Shown here piece after piece: positions 9,869-19,800 of a stretch of 64,000 nucleotides of DNA. Positions within the stretch are counted from its first letter, which is position 1. The number at the start of each line of letters is the position of its first letter. The position numbers were made by a program, and so were the translations under genes. Origin of the DNA: Verrucomicrobiia bacterium (GTDB lineage: Bacteria; Verrucomicrobiota; Verrucomicrobiia; Verrucomicrobiales; Akkermansiaceae); NCBI GenBank assembly GCA_947462875.1, contig CANHQJ010000014.1, positions 38,492 through 102,491 on the forward strand. Direction: 5' to 3'. Under the pieces are notes generated by a model that did no database searches, was not told where the DNA came from, and saw only the letters and a list, made by a program, of their open reading frames with translations.

Positions 9869-11478
9869 TTTTTCGCTTTCGAAACCGCGTCATTCCATTG
9901 AGTGAACGCGTAGTAAACCAGATTGATGCCGAGATTCATGGCGGCCTCGCGCATTTCCGGAGTGACATCGGTATAGCCCTGGGACTTCCAGGCATCATTC
10001 ATATCGCCGGGGTGGTAGAAGGCAACCCATCGTCCCTCGTGTTTCACGCCTAACGGCCGCCTGCCACCGTGGTGCCAGAAGGCGGGCGCGCCATCGGGGA
10101 AACTGTAGGGGAGTTGGTAGATCATCTCGTCATCGGCGATGTCCACCATCGGCTTATCCGGAAACACCTGACGCATGAAGTGCATGAACGACTGATGGAA
10201 ACGCGCGCTGCCGGCATCGGCAATCAGCATGCCGCCGTTGAGACAGTAGTCGCGCAGAATCTTGCGATCGGCTTCGCTGACATTGCCCATATCGGCATTG
10301 CCGGTGAGGAAAACAAACGGCGGGAAGCCGTCTTTGGGATATTTTTTCAGCAAGGCGATCGAGTGGCTTTCCCCCTTGCTGGCGATTTTTTTGAAGCCGG
10401 TGGCCTCGGCAAAGGCGCGGAGGAAATTCAGGTCGGCCCCGGTTTCATCCATGCCATCATCCCAACCGCCGCCGCTGTGCTCGAGGCGGATGAAGCGGAT
10501 TTTGTAGTCATCCATCCCCTCCGGCCAGCCGCCCTTCGTGCCGCCGCCCTTGCCCATCTTGCCAGCCTTGGCGTTCGATGCCTGATAGGTCGCCTGCGTT
10601 TGCTCCTCCATCTGTTGATCGACCTTGGTGTCATCGAGATCGGGGATTTCAAACAGGATCGCCGAGTTCGGACGCAAGCTGAGAGTCTGTTTCTTTTTCT
10701 TTTTCGGTTTAACCATTTTCACCATCGCCACAACCGGATTGCCACTGCCCTGCGGCACCTTGTAGGCCTCCACGCAGCCACCGAGACTGAGCAGATACGG
10801 GATGACGCAAAGGAAAAAGAGGTGGGTAAATACGCTGAGATACACGCTGCGGCGGTGGCGCGGATCGCGACCGTGCGTGCGGAGATCTTCCAGCACATGG
10901 TCCCCGCCCATCGGAGCACCATGCTCCTGCGTGAATGCGGCATACACCGAGCGGCTGCGCAACATCACATGGGTCCATGCGGCATAGAGCGCGATGGCAA
11001 GCGCGGGCCAGGCGAGACTCCACCACAAATACAGCATGGTCACCTTGTCGAGCTTCGCGCCATGGATGGCCAGGCCGCGATCGTGGACCGAGCCGCACGC
11101 CTGCCAGGTGAGCCAGAGGTAAGCGGTCACGAGCGCATAGACGGCAAAGATCGGCACCCGCAGCGCCTGATAGGTCAGACGATTGCGCACCATGGCGGCG
11201 CCGCCCGCCAGTGCGCAAAGCACGGCGAGCAAACCGCACAGTTGAAACACCAGCATCAGCGAGGATGAAACATGACTGCCCTGGAACAAGATGGCGATCT
11301 CGGCATGGCTTTCCAGAAACCTGGTGAAAGCGGACGGCAGCCAGAAGAACACCGCCGCTGCCAGACCCGCGAGCAGAAACACCGCCAACGCCACCACGCG
11401 CGCCTTCGAAGCGGACGGACTCGTAGGAATCTCGTCCACCCTGACTGTGGGGATCTCGGCTTGTGGTTGGGCAATCAT
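9865..11478 (-). CDS. Multi-pass membrane protein with C-terminal DUF4159
   Basis: This protein has 537 aa. The N-terminal half holds about five hydrophobic segments (about 28-50, 68-92, 104-122, 145-165 and 215-235), then a lysine run at about 260-265. The C-terminal half (about 315-530) is a DUF4159 domain, a Rossmann-like fold related to ThuA/glutamine-amidotransferase-like domains. It contains FVFLTGNADM, the DYCLNGGMLIADAG block and a late FYHPGDMNDAW. DUF4159 proteins are often encoded with ExbB/ExbD or MoxR-type clusters and have no proven reaction. The protein is probably anchored in the inner membrane, and which side the domain faces is unclear. The ATG at 11476-11478 lies 24 nt after the previous stop. 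Confidence 0.88.
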   Translation of the reverse strand: MIAQPQAEIPTVRVDEIPTSPSASKARVVALAVFLLAGLAAAVFFWLPSAFTRFLESHAEIAILFQGSHVSSSLMLVFQLCGLLAVLCALAGGAAMVRNRLTYQALRVPIFAVYALVTAYLWLTWQACGSVHDRGLAIHGAKLDKVTMLYLWWSLAWPALAIALYAAWTHVMLRSRSVYAAFTQEHGAPMGGDHVLEDLRTHGRDPRHRRSVYLSVFTHLFFLCVIPYLLSLGGCVEAYKVPQGSGNPVVAMVKMVKPKKKKKQTLSLRPNSAILFEIPDLDDTKVDQQMEEQTQATYQASNAKAGKMGKGGGTKGGWPEGMDDYKIRFIRLEHSGGGWDDGMDETGADLNFLRAFAEATGFKKIASKGESHSIALLKKYPKDGFPPFVFLTGNADMGNVSEADRKILRDYCLNGGMLIADAGSARFHQSFMHFMRQVFPDKPMVDIADDEMIYQLPYSFPDGAPAFWHHGGRRPLGVKHEGRWVAFYHPGDMNDAWKSQGYTDVTPEMREAAMNLGINLVYYAFTQWNDAVSKAKK

Positions 11479-11502
11479 GCGGTCGTGCGGAAAAACAAGG
11501 AG

Positions 11503-11976
11503 TTACTTGAAAAGGTCTTCTTCGGTTTGTTCCACGGGAGGGACTTGCGGACCAGCCTTCTTCTCCTGCAATTTTTCCTCGATATCCGATGGAGCGGGTG
11601 CGGGTGCCGCTTCGGGAGCGGCCTCGGGCGCGGGTGTTTTTTTCTCATCGGCGGGTGCGGGCGCGGGCGCGGGTGCGGCGGGTACGGCCCCTCCCGCGAG
11701 CCGAGTGCTGAGGTCCTGCGGTTTGAGACCGTGCTTGGCAGCGATTTCACTCAATGATTTGGTCGCCTCATCGGCGGCCATCTCCATGCGCTCCTTTTCC
11801 CCCAGCGCCGCGGAGGATTTGTCCGCACCGGATTTCAGGAAATACGGAATGCTCGTGCCGACCACGACCACGAGGTGAACGATGATGGTGAACAGAATGA
11901 TGCGTTTAACACTGCTGCCCTGAAATGTCTCCATCAATTGGTCCGGTGTGATTTCTTCTTTTGGGGTATTCGTCAT
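11503..11976 (-). CDS. Single-TM Pro/Ala-rich linker protein (TonB-like N-terminus)
   Basis: This protein has 157 aa. A cytoplasmic start of about 25 residues is followed by one TM segment (about 26-46, IILFTIIVHLVVVVGTSIPY), a short charged helix, and a long tail rich in Ala, Pro and Glu (about 95-150). The layout resembles the N-terminal half of TonB or TolA, but no TonB C-terminal domain is present. It lies directly after ExbB-ExbD-ExbD on the same strand, where a TonB-like energy transducer would be expected. It could be a shortened transducer or a connector to the DUF4159 protein. The family assignment is inference. Confidence 0.78.
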   Translation of the reverse strand: MTNTPKEEITPDQLMETFQGSSVKRIILFTIIVHLVVVVGTSIPYFLKSGADKSSAALGEKERMEMAADEATKSLSEIAAKHGLKPQDLSTRLAGGAVPAAPAPAPAPADEKKTPAPEAAPEAAPAPAPSDIEEKLQEKKAGPQVPPVEQTEEDLFK

Positions 11977-12012
11977 GTTAATGTTGGTTCAACGTTTCTT
12001 TTTTGCGATAGA

Positions 12013-12435
12013 TTACTCGACGGCATTGTCTCCCACGGCCTCGATGATGCCACCCGCGCTCGCGATGGCCTGAAGCACCGGTTCGAACACCTCGCGCGGC
12101 TGAGATTTGTCACACCTGAACTGAACGTGCCGTTGATCGTCAGTCACCGTGTTGGTGAGCAAGGCGCGCACGCCCCACTCCACATCCTTGGCATTGTCCA
12201 CGCGGGAGCCGTCAAAATAGATGTCCCCTTTGTCGTCCACCACCACTCTGGCGACGACATCGACGGTGGTTTTTGTCACATGCTCGGATGTGGGAAGCGC
12301 GACCTTGAGTTTTCCGTTGTCCTTGGACACTTCGCTGCAAACCAGGAAAAAGATGATCAACAGGAACGCGATGTCTCCCATGCTCGCAATGGGCAAGGCG
12401 ATGGGTTTCCTTTTCTTTTTGCGTGAGCGTCTCAT
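12013..12435 (-). CDS. exbD: ExbD/TolR family biopolymer transport protein (second copy)
   Basis: This 140-aa protein has the ExbD layout: a short basic cytoplasmic tail (RRSRKKKRK), one TM helix at about 19-38 and a periplasmic domain. The TM contains GDIAFLLIIFFLV, whose Asp aligns with the essential proton-carrying Asp of ExbD/TolR. An ATG at 12433-12435 was chosen over an upstream TTG because it is 1 nt past the preceding stop and follows a GAGAAG sequence. It should form a proton channel with ExbB and the other ExbD. Two different ExbD genes in tandem suggest a heteromeric stator. Confidence 0.93.
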   Translation of the reverse strand: MRRSRKKKRKPIALPIASMGDIAFLLIIFFLVCSEVSKDNGKLKVALPTSEHVTKTTVDVVARVVVDDKGDIYFDGSRVDNAKDVEWGVRALLTNTVTDDQRHVQFRCDKSQPREVFEPVLQAIASAGGIIEAVGDNAVE

Positions 12436-12436
12436 G

Positions 12437-12847
12437 TCACTTCTCGTTTTCCACAATGGCTACCACGCCGTCGTGCGCACTGATGGCGGCGAGGGCTTGG
12501 AAATAATTTTCATACGGCGTGCCCTGCGCGGACTCCAGCATGATCACTCGTTTTTCCGCTTCCTGCTTCGCGAGTTCCAGAGCTGCCAGCCGTTCATTGA
12601 GCTCCTTCATGCTGGTTTTTTTGTCATTGAAAAAAACCTCTTCGCCGCGCAGGTTGATGATGGGTGTTTTCTCCGATTGCGCCTGAGTGGACTTCTCCCC
12701 CGCGGGAAGATCGGCCGTGATGGATTTGACCTTGATCAGAGTGGTGGCGACCAGGAAATAGATGATCAGAAGAAACGCGATGTCCGAGAACGAATCCGTG
12801 GGGATCGCCATATCGCGGTTCTTCTTTTCTTTTTTGGGGCGTTTCAT
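12437..12847 (-). CDS. exbD: ExbD/TolR family biopolymer transport protein (first copy)
   Basis: This is a 136-aa ExbD-type protein with a lysine-rich cytoplasmic tail (KRPKKEKKN) and one TM helix at about 20-40 (SDIAFLLIIYFLVATTLI). The conserved Asp sits at the start of the helix. A periplasmic domain of about 90 residues contains a predicted coiled stretch (LAALELAKQEAEKR). It starts 30 nt after ExbB and ends 1 nt before the second ExbD. It should convert proton flow into movement together with ExbB. The two ExbD copies share the TM region but differ in the periplasmic part, so their partners may differ. Confidence 0.94.
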   Translation of the reverse strand: MKRPKKEKKNRDMAIPTDSFSDIAFLLIIYFLVATTLIKVKSITADLPAGEKSTQAQSEKTPIINLRGEEVFFNDKKTSMKELNERLAALELAKQEAEKRVIMLESAQGTPYENYFQALAAISAHDGVVAIVENEK

Positions 12848-12877
12848 GGTTCTAACCGATGGAATGGAACCGGTAAA

Positions 12878-13522
12878 TCAGTGGTGGGTCAGAATGAATT
12901 CCATGATCTCGCTGGTCCCTTTTTCAATCTCCAGTTCGATTTCGTCAGACCACCGGTTGAACACGCTTTGCGGAATCACAGCGGCCAGCGCGATGAGCAA
13001 GCCCGCGGCAGTGGTGATCAGGGCCTCGGCGATGCCGTTCGCCACCATGCCGCTTCCTCCGCCGGAACTACCCGCTTCCTGCAGGCCGACAAAGGAGGCG
13101 ATCATACCGGTAACAGTGCCGGTCATACCTAACAATGGCGCGGCCACACCGATGGTGGTCAGCACGTCCAGGCGCTTTCCGACGAGACTGATCGCCTGCG
13201 CGCTGTAGTCGCTCATGACCTCTCCCACGACCATGCGCATGGTTTCCGGGCTCTCCTTCTTGTCATTGAGCTGTTTGTACGAGCGCAAGCCGGCGAGCAA
13301 GACCGATGCAATCGGCCCGCGCATCGCCTCGCACTCGCCGATCGCGGCCGCGATATCGTTCTGACGCAGATGGGTGAGCACCTTGGCCCGCAACGAGCGG
13401 GTGTCGATCTTGCGATTGGCGCGGAAGGCCTGCCAGCGGTCGAAGACCACGGCAAGGCTGACGAGGCTGCACAGCATCAGCGGGATCATCAAGGGACCGC
13501 CTTTAAGGATTTGTTCGATCAT
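12878..13522 (-). CDS. exbB: MotA/TolQ/ExbB proton channel family protein
   Basis: This 214-aa protein matches the ExbB/TolQ family. It has an N-terminal TM (about 9-27), a cytoplasmic loop, then two TM helices in the C-terminal half containing the LGMTGTVTGMIASF and ALITTAAGLLIALAAVIP blocks that line the proton channel. The start chosen is the ATG at 13520-13522, giving MIEQILKGGPLMIPL, the usual ExbB beginning. A GTG at 13556-13558 would add 12 residues and overlap the previous stop by 4 nt, so it remains possible. With the two ExbD proteins it forms the energised core of this operon. Confidence 0.94.
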   Translation of the reverse strand: MIEQILKGGPLMIPLMLCSLVSLAVVFDRWQAFRANRKIDTRSLRAKVLTHLRQNDIAAAIGECEAMRGPIASVLLAGLRSYKQLNDKKESPETMRMVVGEVMSDYSAQAISLVGKRLDVLTTIGVAAPLLGMTGTVTGMIASFVGLQEAGSSGGGSGMVANGIAEALITTAAGLLIALAAVIPQSVFNRWSDEIELEIEKGTSEIMEFILTHH

Positions 13523-13554
13523 GGTATGGTAGTTGTTAGAGTGTGGGAGAAATA

Positions 13555-13884
13555 TCACGAAGCGCGGAGATGATTGAGCACATCGAGCGCCTCACGTGGC
13601 GTCAGTGACAGGTGCTTGATACGCAATTGTTCCGTTGGTTCAATCACCAATTGTCCGGTGGCGTGATGGTAATAGCTGGCGTGACATTCCGCGAGCTTCA
13701 CACGCTCCACAAAACGGCGGCGCGCGACAGCCAGCAGCATCAGTTCGTCACCCACGATGCAGAGCCAGACGGGAGTGGGACGCCACCAGCGGCCGGCATC
13801 GATCGTGGTGTGCGTGCGCAGGCAGAACGCGGGCTCGGCGCCGCCGCATTCCGCGCGCAACAGTTGTGTCTCCAGCTCGTTCAT
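13555..13884 (-). CDS. Small 109-aa protein, possible PH-like domain
   Basis: This protein is not recognised. The reading frame extends upstream, but the ATG at 13882-13884 overlaps the stop of the 2187-aa TPR gene as ATGA, and the codons before it lie inside that gene. The protein has no signal peptide. It shows a run of short beta-type segments (VWLCIVGDELMLLAVA, then YYHHATGQLVIEP) and a C-terminal helix (LTPREALDVLNHL). This order of strands followed by one helix resembles a small bacterial PH-like domain, but it is only a guess from pattern. It lies between the giant TPR genes and ExbB, suggesting a cytoplasmic accessory to the motor. Confidence 0.75.
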   Translation of the reverse strand: MNELETQLLRAECGGAEPAFCLRTHTTIDAGRWWRPTPVWLCIVGDELMLLAVARRRFVERVKLAECHASYYHHATGQLVIEPTEQLRIKHLSLTPREALDVLNHLRAS

Positions 13885-16800
13885 TTTTTCCGCATCTCCT
13901 TGAGTGATTCGATCATGCGCTCTCGCTCCAGTGTTTCCAGCTCGATGATGCGCGCGAACACCGGGTCGGCGAGCCGTCCACGGGCGTATTTTGCCCACAC
14001 GCTGTCGGGATAGTCAAACGTAACACGCCGGTAGAGTTGATAGGCACTGTTGATCGCCTCGCCTTTCGCTTTGTACGACTGATCCGAATAGGACGCGGCG
14101 AGACGTTCGTTACTGAGGCCGGCCCAGTAGATCGCCTGCGAGCGGATTTCACGATCATCATACGTTTCGTTGCTGTAAACGATGGTGAACACCTGGATCG
14201 CCTTTTGATACTGGTGGGCGCGCATGTAGTTTTGCGCGGAGCGCAGCCCGGCGAGTCCGGCGAGCGGGTCATCGGGGAAACGCTCCTGCAGTTTGGCAAA
14301 GACCATGGCGGCATTCAGGAACTCCGGATAGGAAAGCTCATCGAGGCGCAACACCTCGGCCTTGGAAGCATCGTCTTCTTTTTCGCGCAGCGGGTCCGCC
14401 TGTTTTTTCAACGCGAGGCCCGTCTCCTGGAAGTAGCCGCCGAGACGCGACATGACCGAGGGGATCAATTCGTTGTTCGGATACTTGTAGGCGAGCTTCA
14501 CGTATTCCTCGACGGCGTTCTGCGTCTCGCCCATTTTTTCATAGACGAGCGCGGTCTTGAACTGCGCCTTCGCAGCGAACTCGGTCTCGGGATAATCGCT
14601 GGGGATTTTCGAAAAACGGGCGAGCGCGTCCTGATACATCGGCAGCTTGGATTCCTCGTTCTTCGCCAGGTCCGCGTACTCCTGCGCGAGATTGCCTAAC
14701 AGATATTCGGCATGGGCGCGCATCTCGTCATCGCGGTGCGTGGCGATGGCCTCGGCCAGCAGTTTCCGCGCCTGGGCGATTTCGCGACGGGCGAGGCTTT
14801 CCTCTTCCATCTCACGGTGCTTTTTGGCGAGCTCGAAAAAGCACTCGGCGAGAGTGAAGCTCGTTTTCACCGCCATTTCATCCCCGGTGAAGCGTTTGCT
14901 GAAGGGCTCGATGAAACCATCCGCTCCCCTGTTCACGGAAATCGCCTGAGCAGGCACGGATGGATCTCCCGCATACGAAATTTTCACATCATCGCCATAG
15001 CGCACGGGAAAGCCGTTGAGGGCGACAGGCGGCAGCTGGGCCGGCGTTTTTTCCTCCGCATAGCTGAGCGCGAACACCCCTTTGAAAATGCCGCTGTGCG
15101 CATCCGTTTCCTGAAGCTCGTATTCAGTCTTGATGCCGCTGCTGGCTTCGATGGAGACCTTGGCCACATCGCGATCCGGACCGCGGTCGAGGCCGCGATC
15201 GATAAGGCGGAGATAGAGTTTTTCACCGACGAAGGCCTTGGCCAGCGCTTCCTGGTAGCCGTTTTGCATGACATCGAGAAAGGCGTGGCTTTCGACTTTG
15301 AAGTCCAACAATTTCCACTGGACCTGATCCTTGGCATCTTTGTAGGGGAAGCCCATGTGCACGATATCGCCGACCTTGACGGCAAGTCCCTCGGGCAATG
15401 CCGAATCCGACAATGCCTCGGCGGCCTTGGTGGCGAAGCTGCGCTCGGGAAGATCGCCGAGGATGAGCGGGATGCTGAACGAAAAACGTCCTTCTTCGAG
15501 AGGCGGCTCGTTCGTGGGCGCAACGGGAGTGGCGTCGATCTGGTAGCCGCTGGGAGCAAGAACGGCCGCCTGGACGAGAGCGCCCTTGAGCTTGAGCGTG
15601 CCAGGCGCGGCGACATCGAACGGTTTTTTCAGCTCCTCCTTGCTTGCCTTGCGCCCGGCATCGGTCTGCACGAAGGCATTGACCTCGCTGCTGCCGGCGA
15701 GGGCGAGATGCGGTACGACCACATCAAAACGCAGGCTGGCTCCGACAATCGCGGCATGCACCGCAGGGGTGCCATCGGCGTATTGATAATCGATCGTGCG
15801 GCGTGGCAGAATGACTTCCTCTTTGGAGGCATCGGACTGCTTGCCCGCCTTGACGACACCGGCGGGTTTTTCCAGCACCTTGCTGCTCATCGGATAGGCC
15901 GCCACTTTCGGTTCCGTGTAGCGGGCGTGCTCGATGAGCACGGAGCGCTCGGTAGGAATGCCCGGTATGAGATTTTCGGCATCGAGATACGTCGCCGTGA
16001 TGGTGCCACCCTCCGCGACTTTGATTTCCGAAGAGCGCGCGGGTTCACCGGGCACGGGGAACACACGGCCAAGAAAACGTCCGCTGTGCTCCTCGGTCTC
16101 GACCGCCTTGACCGTCGCGGTGCCGCCGCTGCTGGATACGACTTTGAACTCGATGATGTCCTTTTCCGGACTGCTGTCCATGTCGGCATCGTCGATGACA
16201 ATGGCAACGGGGTCATCGAAACGGAATCGGCGAATCGGCTCCAGAACGAGCTCGCGGCCTTCCTCCGTCGTGATGTAAGTGAGGAACGAAGCCGTTACCA
16301 AGGCATCATTGAATGCGACGGTGAGCCGTTGCTCATGGCGGTTGCGCTTGGGAGTGGCCGAGCGGGAGTCATCGTAGCGCGCGGTGATTTGATCACCCGG
16401 CAGAACTTCCAACTGCATGTTTTCCCGCAGAGTCATGTAGTCCTGCGCGACGGGAAGCAGCGCCTTGCCGGATCGATCCGTTAGAGTCACCTTGCGGATG
16501 GATGGAGCGCCACCCTCGAAGCCGTGGATGACCAGGCGCACCAAGCGCGCACGCGTTTGATCGCCGAAACTCACTTCCATCGTCCCCGCGGCATTCTTTG
16601 CCAGCGTGGCGGGTTGCGGGAGCAGCGCCTTCGCATCCGGCGGAAAAGTAGAAGGATCAAACATCGCGTCCGGGCAGGCCACGAGATCCTGTTTCCCCGG
16701 CTCATCGCAGAGCAATTGCGGTTTGGATTTGAGCATCGTATCGCGTCCCGCATTGCGCCAGACCTGGATCTCGTGCAGTCCGGCGGCGAGCTCGCGTTCG

Positions 16801-19800
16801 ATCAGCAAGGGATTTTCCGCATCGGCCGCGGCGGGCATGCCATCGATGAGGAAGATCGTTTGTCCATCGTTCGGATAACCCGTGAGCTCGAACCGTCGGA
16901 TCGCGGCGCGGGGCTGATGGAAAAGGGCGCGGTAGCGGATCAGCCCCGAGTAGCCCGGGTGCCCGGTTTCCACCATGGGCAGCGGCGCGGCGGAGAGGCT
17001 TTTCACCGTGGCGGAGAGATACTTGATCGATGCGCGATTCGAGGTGAGCTCCATCTTTTCCTGCCAGTCCTCCGGCAGCGCGCGGGATTCCGGCTTGGAA
17101 ACCTCGATGCCGCCGCGGAAGGTGGGAAACGAGGAAACATGCGGCCTGCCATCCCATACCGGCGTGTCTTCGGGGAAACGGGCGCGTGTGGTCCAGTCCT
17201 TGCCATTGAGCGATGTTTGCAGCACGAAGCGCGTGAGTTGCTGGCCTTTTTCGCCGATATCGATCGCCATCTTGTCGAGCGGGACGTTGTCATTGAGATC
17301 GATGCCGAAAACGCGCGCGTTTTCCGTGTCTCCCACATTCCCCTGCCATCCGGGATACTCCTTGGCGCTGATGGTCATGTTGGGATCGCGGCCGGGGGCG
17401 CTCTCCGAAGCGAACGCCAGAGCCTGCGCGCCGGTGGTCGGCACGATGCCCTCAAACTCACCGCTGAAGGGCGAGGTTTCCTTCAGAACGAGTTGGCGGA
17501 TTTCATCACCGCTGGATGTTTGCAAGCCGATGGTGACTTCATCGATGCCCGGCGTGATGCTGTGATCGGGATCGGTGACGCGCACATAGACCGGATTTCC
17601 CGGACGCACCGCGCGGGTGCCGAGAGCGGCCTGCGCGGTGGAAAGGCCGAGCTCCTCGATGTCGAGCCGGCGCTCACCTTCACGCGCGGGAAACGCACCG
17701 GCGGAAAAGGCGAGGCGCGCATCCGATGCCACACCGATCACGATCTCGGGATCGGCGGGCAGGTCTTTCATCTTCGCGCGGAAACGTTCGGAGTAGCCGA
17801 AACGGATCTCGTCCACGCCGAGAATTTGCAGCACCTTGTCGCCCGGAGTCGGCGGACCAAGAGCGGTGGGCACATCCGCGCGGAATTTTTCCTTGCTGTC
17901 GCCGAGCTGATAGAGAAGCACGCGCTCGCGGTCGCCGGACTTCGCCCAGATCTCCACTTCGATATCGGCACCGACACCGGAAACATTCAGCGTGGGGTCA
18001 CGCAGATTGATCTTCACCGCCTCACCGGGGACGATGACCGTTTTATCCTGCGATGGTCCGAGCTCGATCTCGCTGGCCTCCACGAGCTTGCGCATCTCGT
18101 AATGGATTCTGCCGCGGAGAATCAGCGCATCCGCGTGTTTCGGCTCCTGGCGCAGGACCTGCTCGATCTCCTCCAAGGCCTCAGCGTAGCTCTCCTGATC
18201 CATCAGGACCTCGGCACGGGCGTAGCGGACACGTTTGCGAAACTCCGGCTCCTTGAGCTTCATCAGCGTATCGAGCTCCGTCATCGCGGCACCGAAATTT
18301 TTCGAAACGCGATCCACCTTCACCGAGCCGAGCGCGGCCATGAGCTGCATTTCCGAGCCCGCGTATTCGGCAGCCTCGGCGACCTTGCGGTACCAGGCAC
18401 GCGAGGTAGGCAGGGCGCCCTTGCGGAAAGCGAGATCGGCATAGGCGATCTTGAGACGCGCATCCTGATCGACGCTGAACGAGCCCTCCGCCTGACGTGC
18501 CCATATGGTGAGTTCCTTGATGAGATTTTCGGCCTCCTGATCGCGGTTCGCCTCGATCGTGCGCTGGAGCAGCCAGAAGCCGTAATCGATCGAAAGCGAG
18601 CGCAGCACGGGAATCAACTGATCGGTGTGACCGAGATAGAGTTGCCAGGCGGACTCCAGATTGCCGAGGGCATACTCGGCTTGGGATTTGTAGATCGGAA
18701 AGGCCGGGTCGGTCTGATCGACAGGAATTTCCACGGCTCCGATTTTCGCGGCGGCGAGACCGGCGGTGGCGCGCAGGTTGGCGAGGATTTCGCTGAACTT
18801 GGGAAGGTTCACCGTGCGTGCGTCGATGGACTGGGACGCGCATCGCGAGAGGGTCAGCGCCAGCGAGGCATTGCCATCCGCGACTGACTTCGCGGCGAGT
18901 TTCGCATAAGAATCCGCTGCCACGATGGCCCAGTTGCCATCACCCGCGAGCGCCGCAGACCACAGCCCGGCCGCAATCTCCTCGAACTGTGCCGCGCGGT
19001 TCGCGTCGGCGGATTCCTGGATGACGCGTGCGGCGAGCGCCTCGTATCCCTGCCTTTTCGGATAGGGACCGAGCGGAGCGAGATCGGTGAAGAGCGATTG
19101 CACCGACGCACGCAGCGGCTCCGACCAGGTCGGAAGTTTCGCCACAGGTGCCAATCCGAGAAGATTCGGAAAATACCCGGCATTCGTGGCGCGCTGCATG
19201 ACCGCGGAAAAAGCAGCCTCCACCGCGGCGGCATCCGCATTCGGTGGCAGTGCCAGCAGTTCGCGAGAAAATTCCTTCTCCTCCTCGCTCTCCGGCGTGG
19301 GTGCGTTTTTTTTGACCTTCTTGCGTTTCTGCTCCGTGACGGGAGCGGGAGCGGTGGCGAGCTCGGGACGTTCCGTGGTAAGGGCCTTGAGCTCATCCTC
19401 GGAAATGAGATAGGGCACCAGCTTGCGATTCTTCGCGGCGGGCACCTGGAGGTGAACGATGATGCGTGCCTGATCGACAGGCAATGTGCGCAGAGCGGCG
19501 AGCAACGGAGCGGCTTTTTCCGCGCGGCGCGGATTCGTGAACGTGGCAAACACCCCCGAATCTCCCGCGTTGAAATGCATCCAGCCGTGAGCCACCGCGA
19601 GCGAGCCCTCGAAGGGAGCGGCGGCGATGAGCTCTTTGGCCGCCTTCAACGGGGCGTCCATGAGCGTGTCAGGCACCGCGCGTTTCGCGCCGAGAGCCTC
19701 CGCCATTTTTTCCGCAAAAGGAACGGCCTCGATGACCCACGCGATCCTCGCCTTCACGGCGGGGCTGGTATGTTTCGCCGCGGCGAGCCCTTGCAGTGCG

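Noticed and set aside
16524..18887. 787-codon plus-strand open frame
   Set aside because: It lies opposite the 2187-aa TPR gene, has no motif and breaks the operon's direction.
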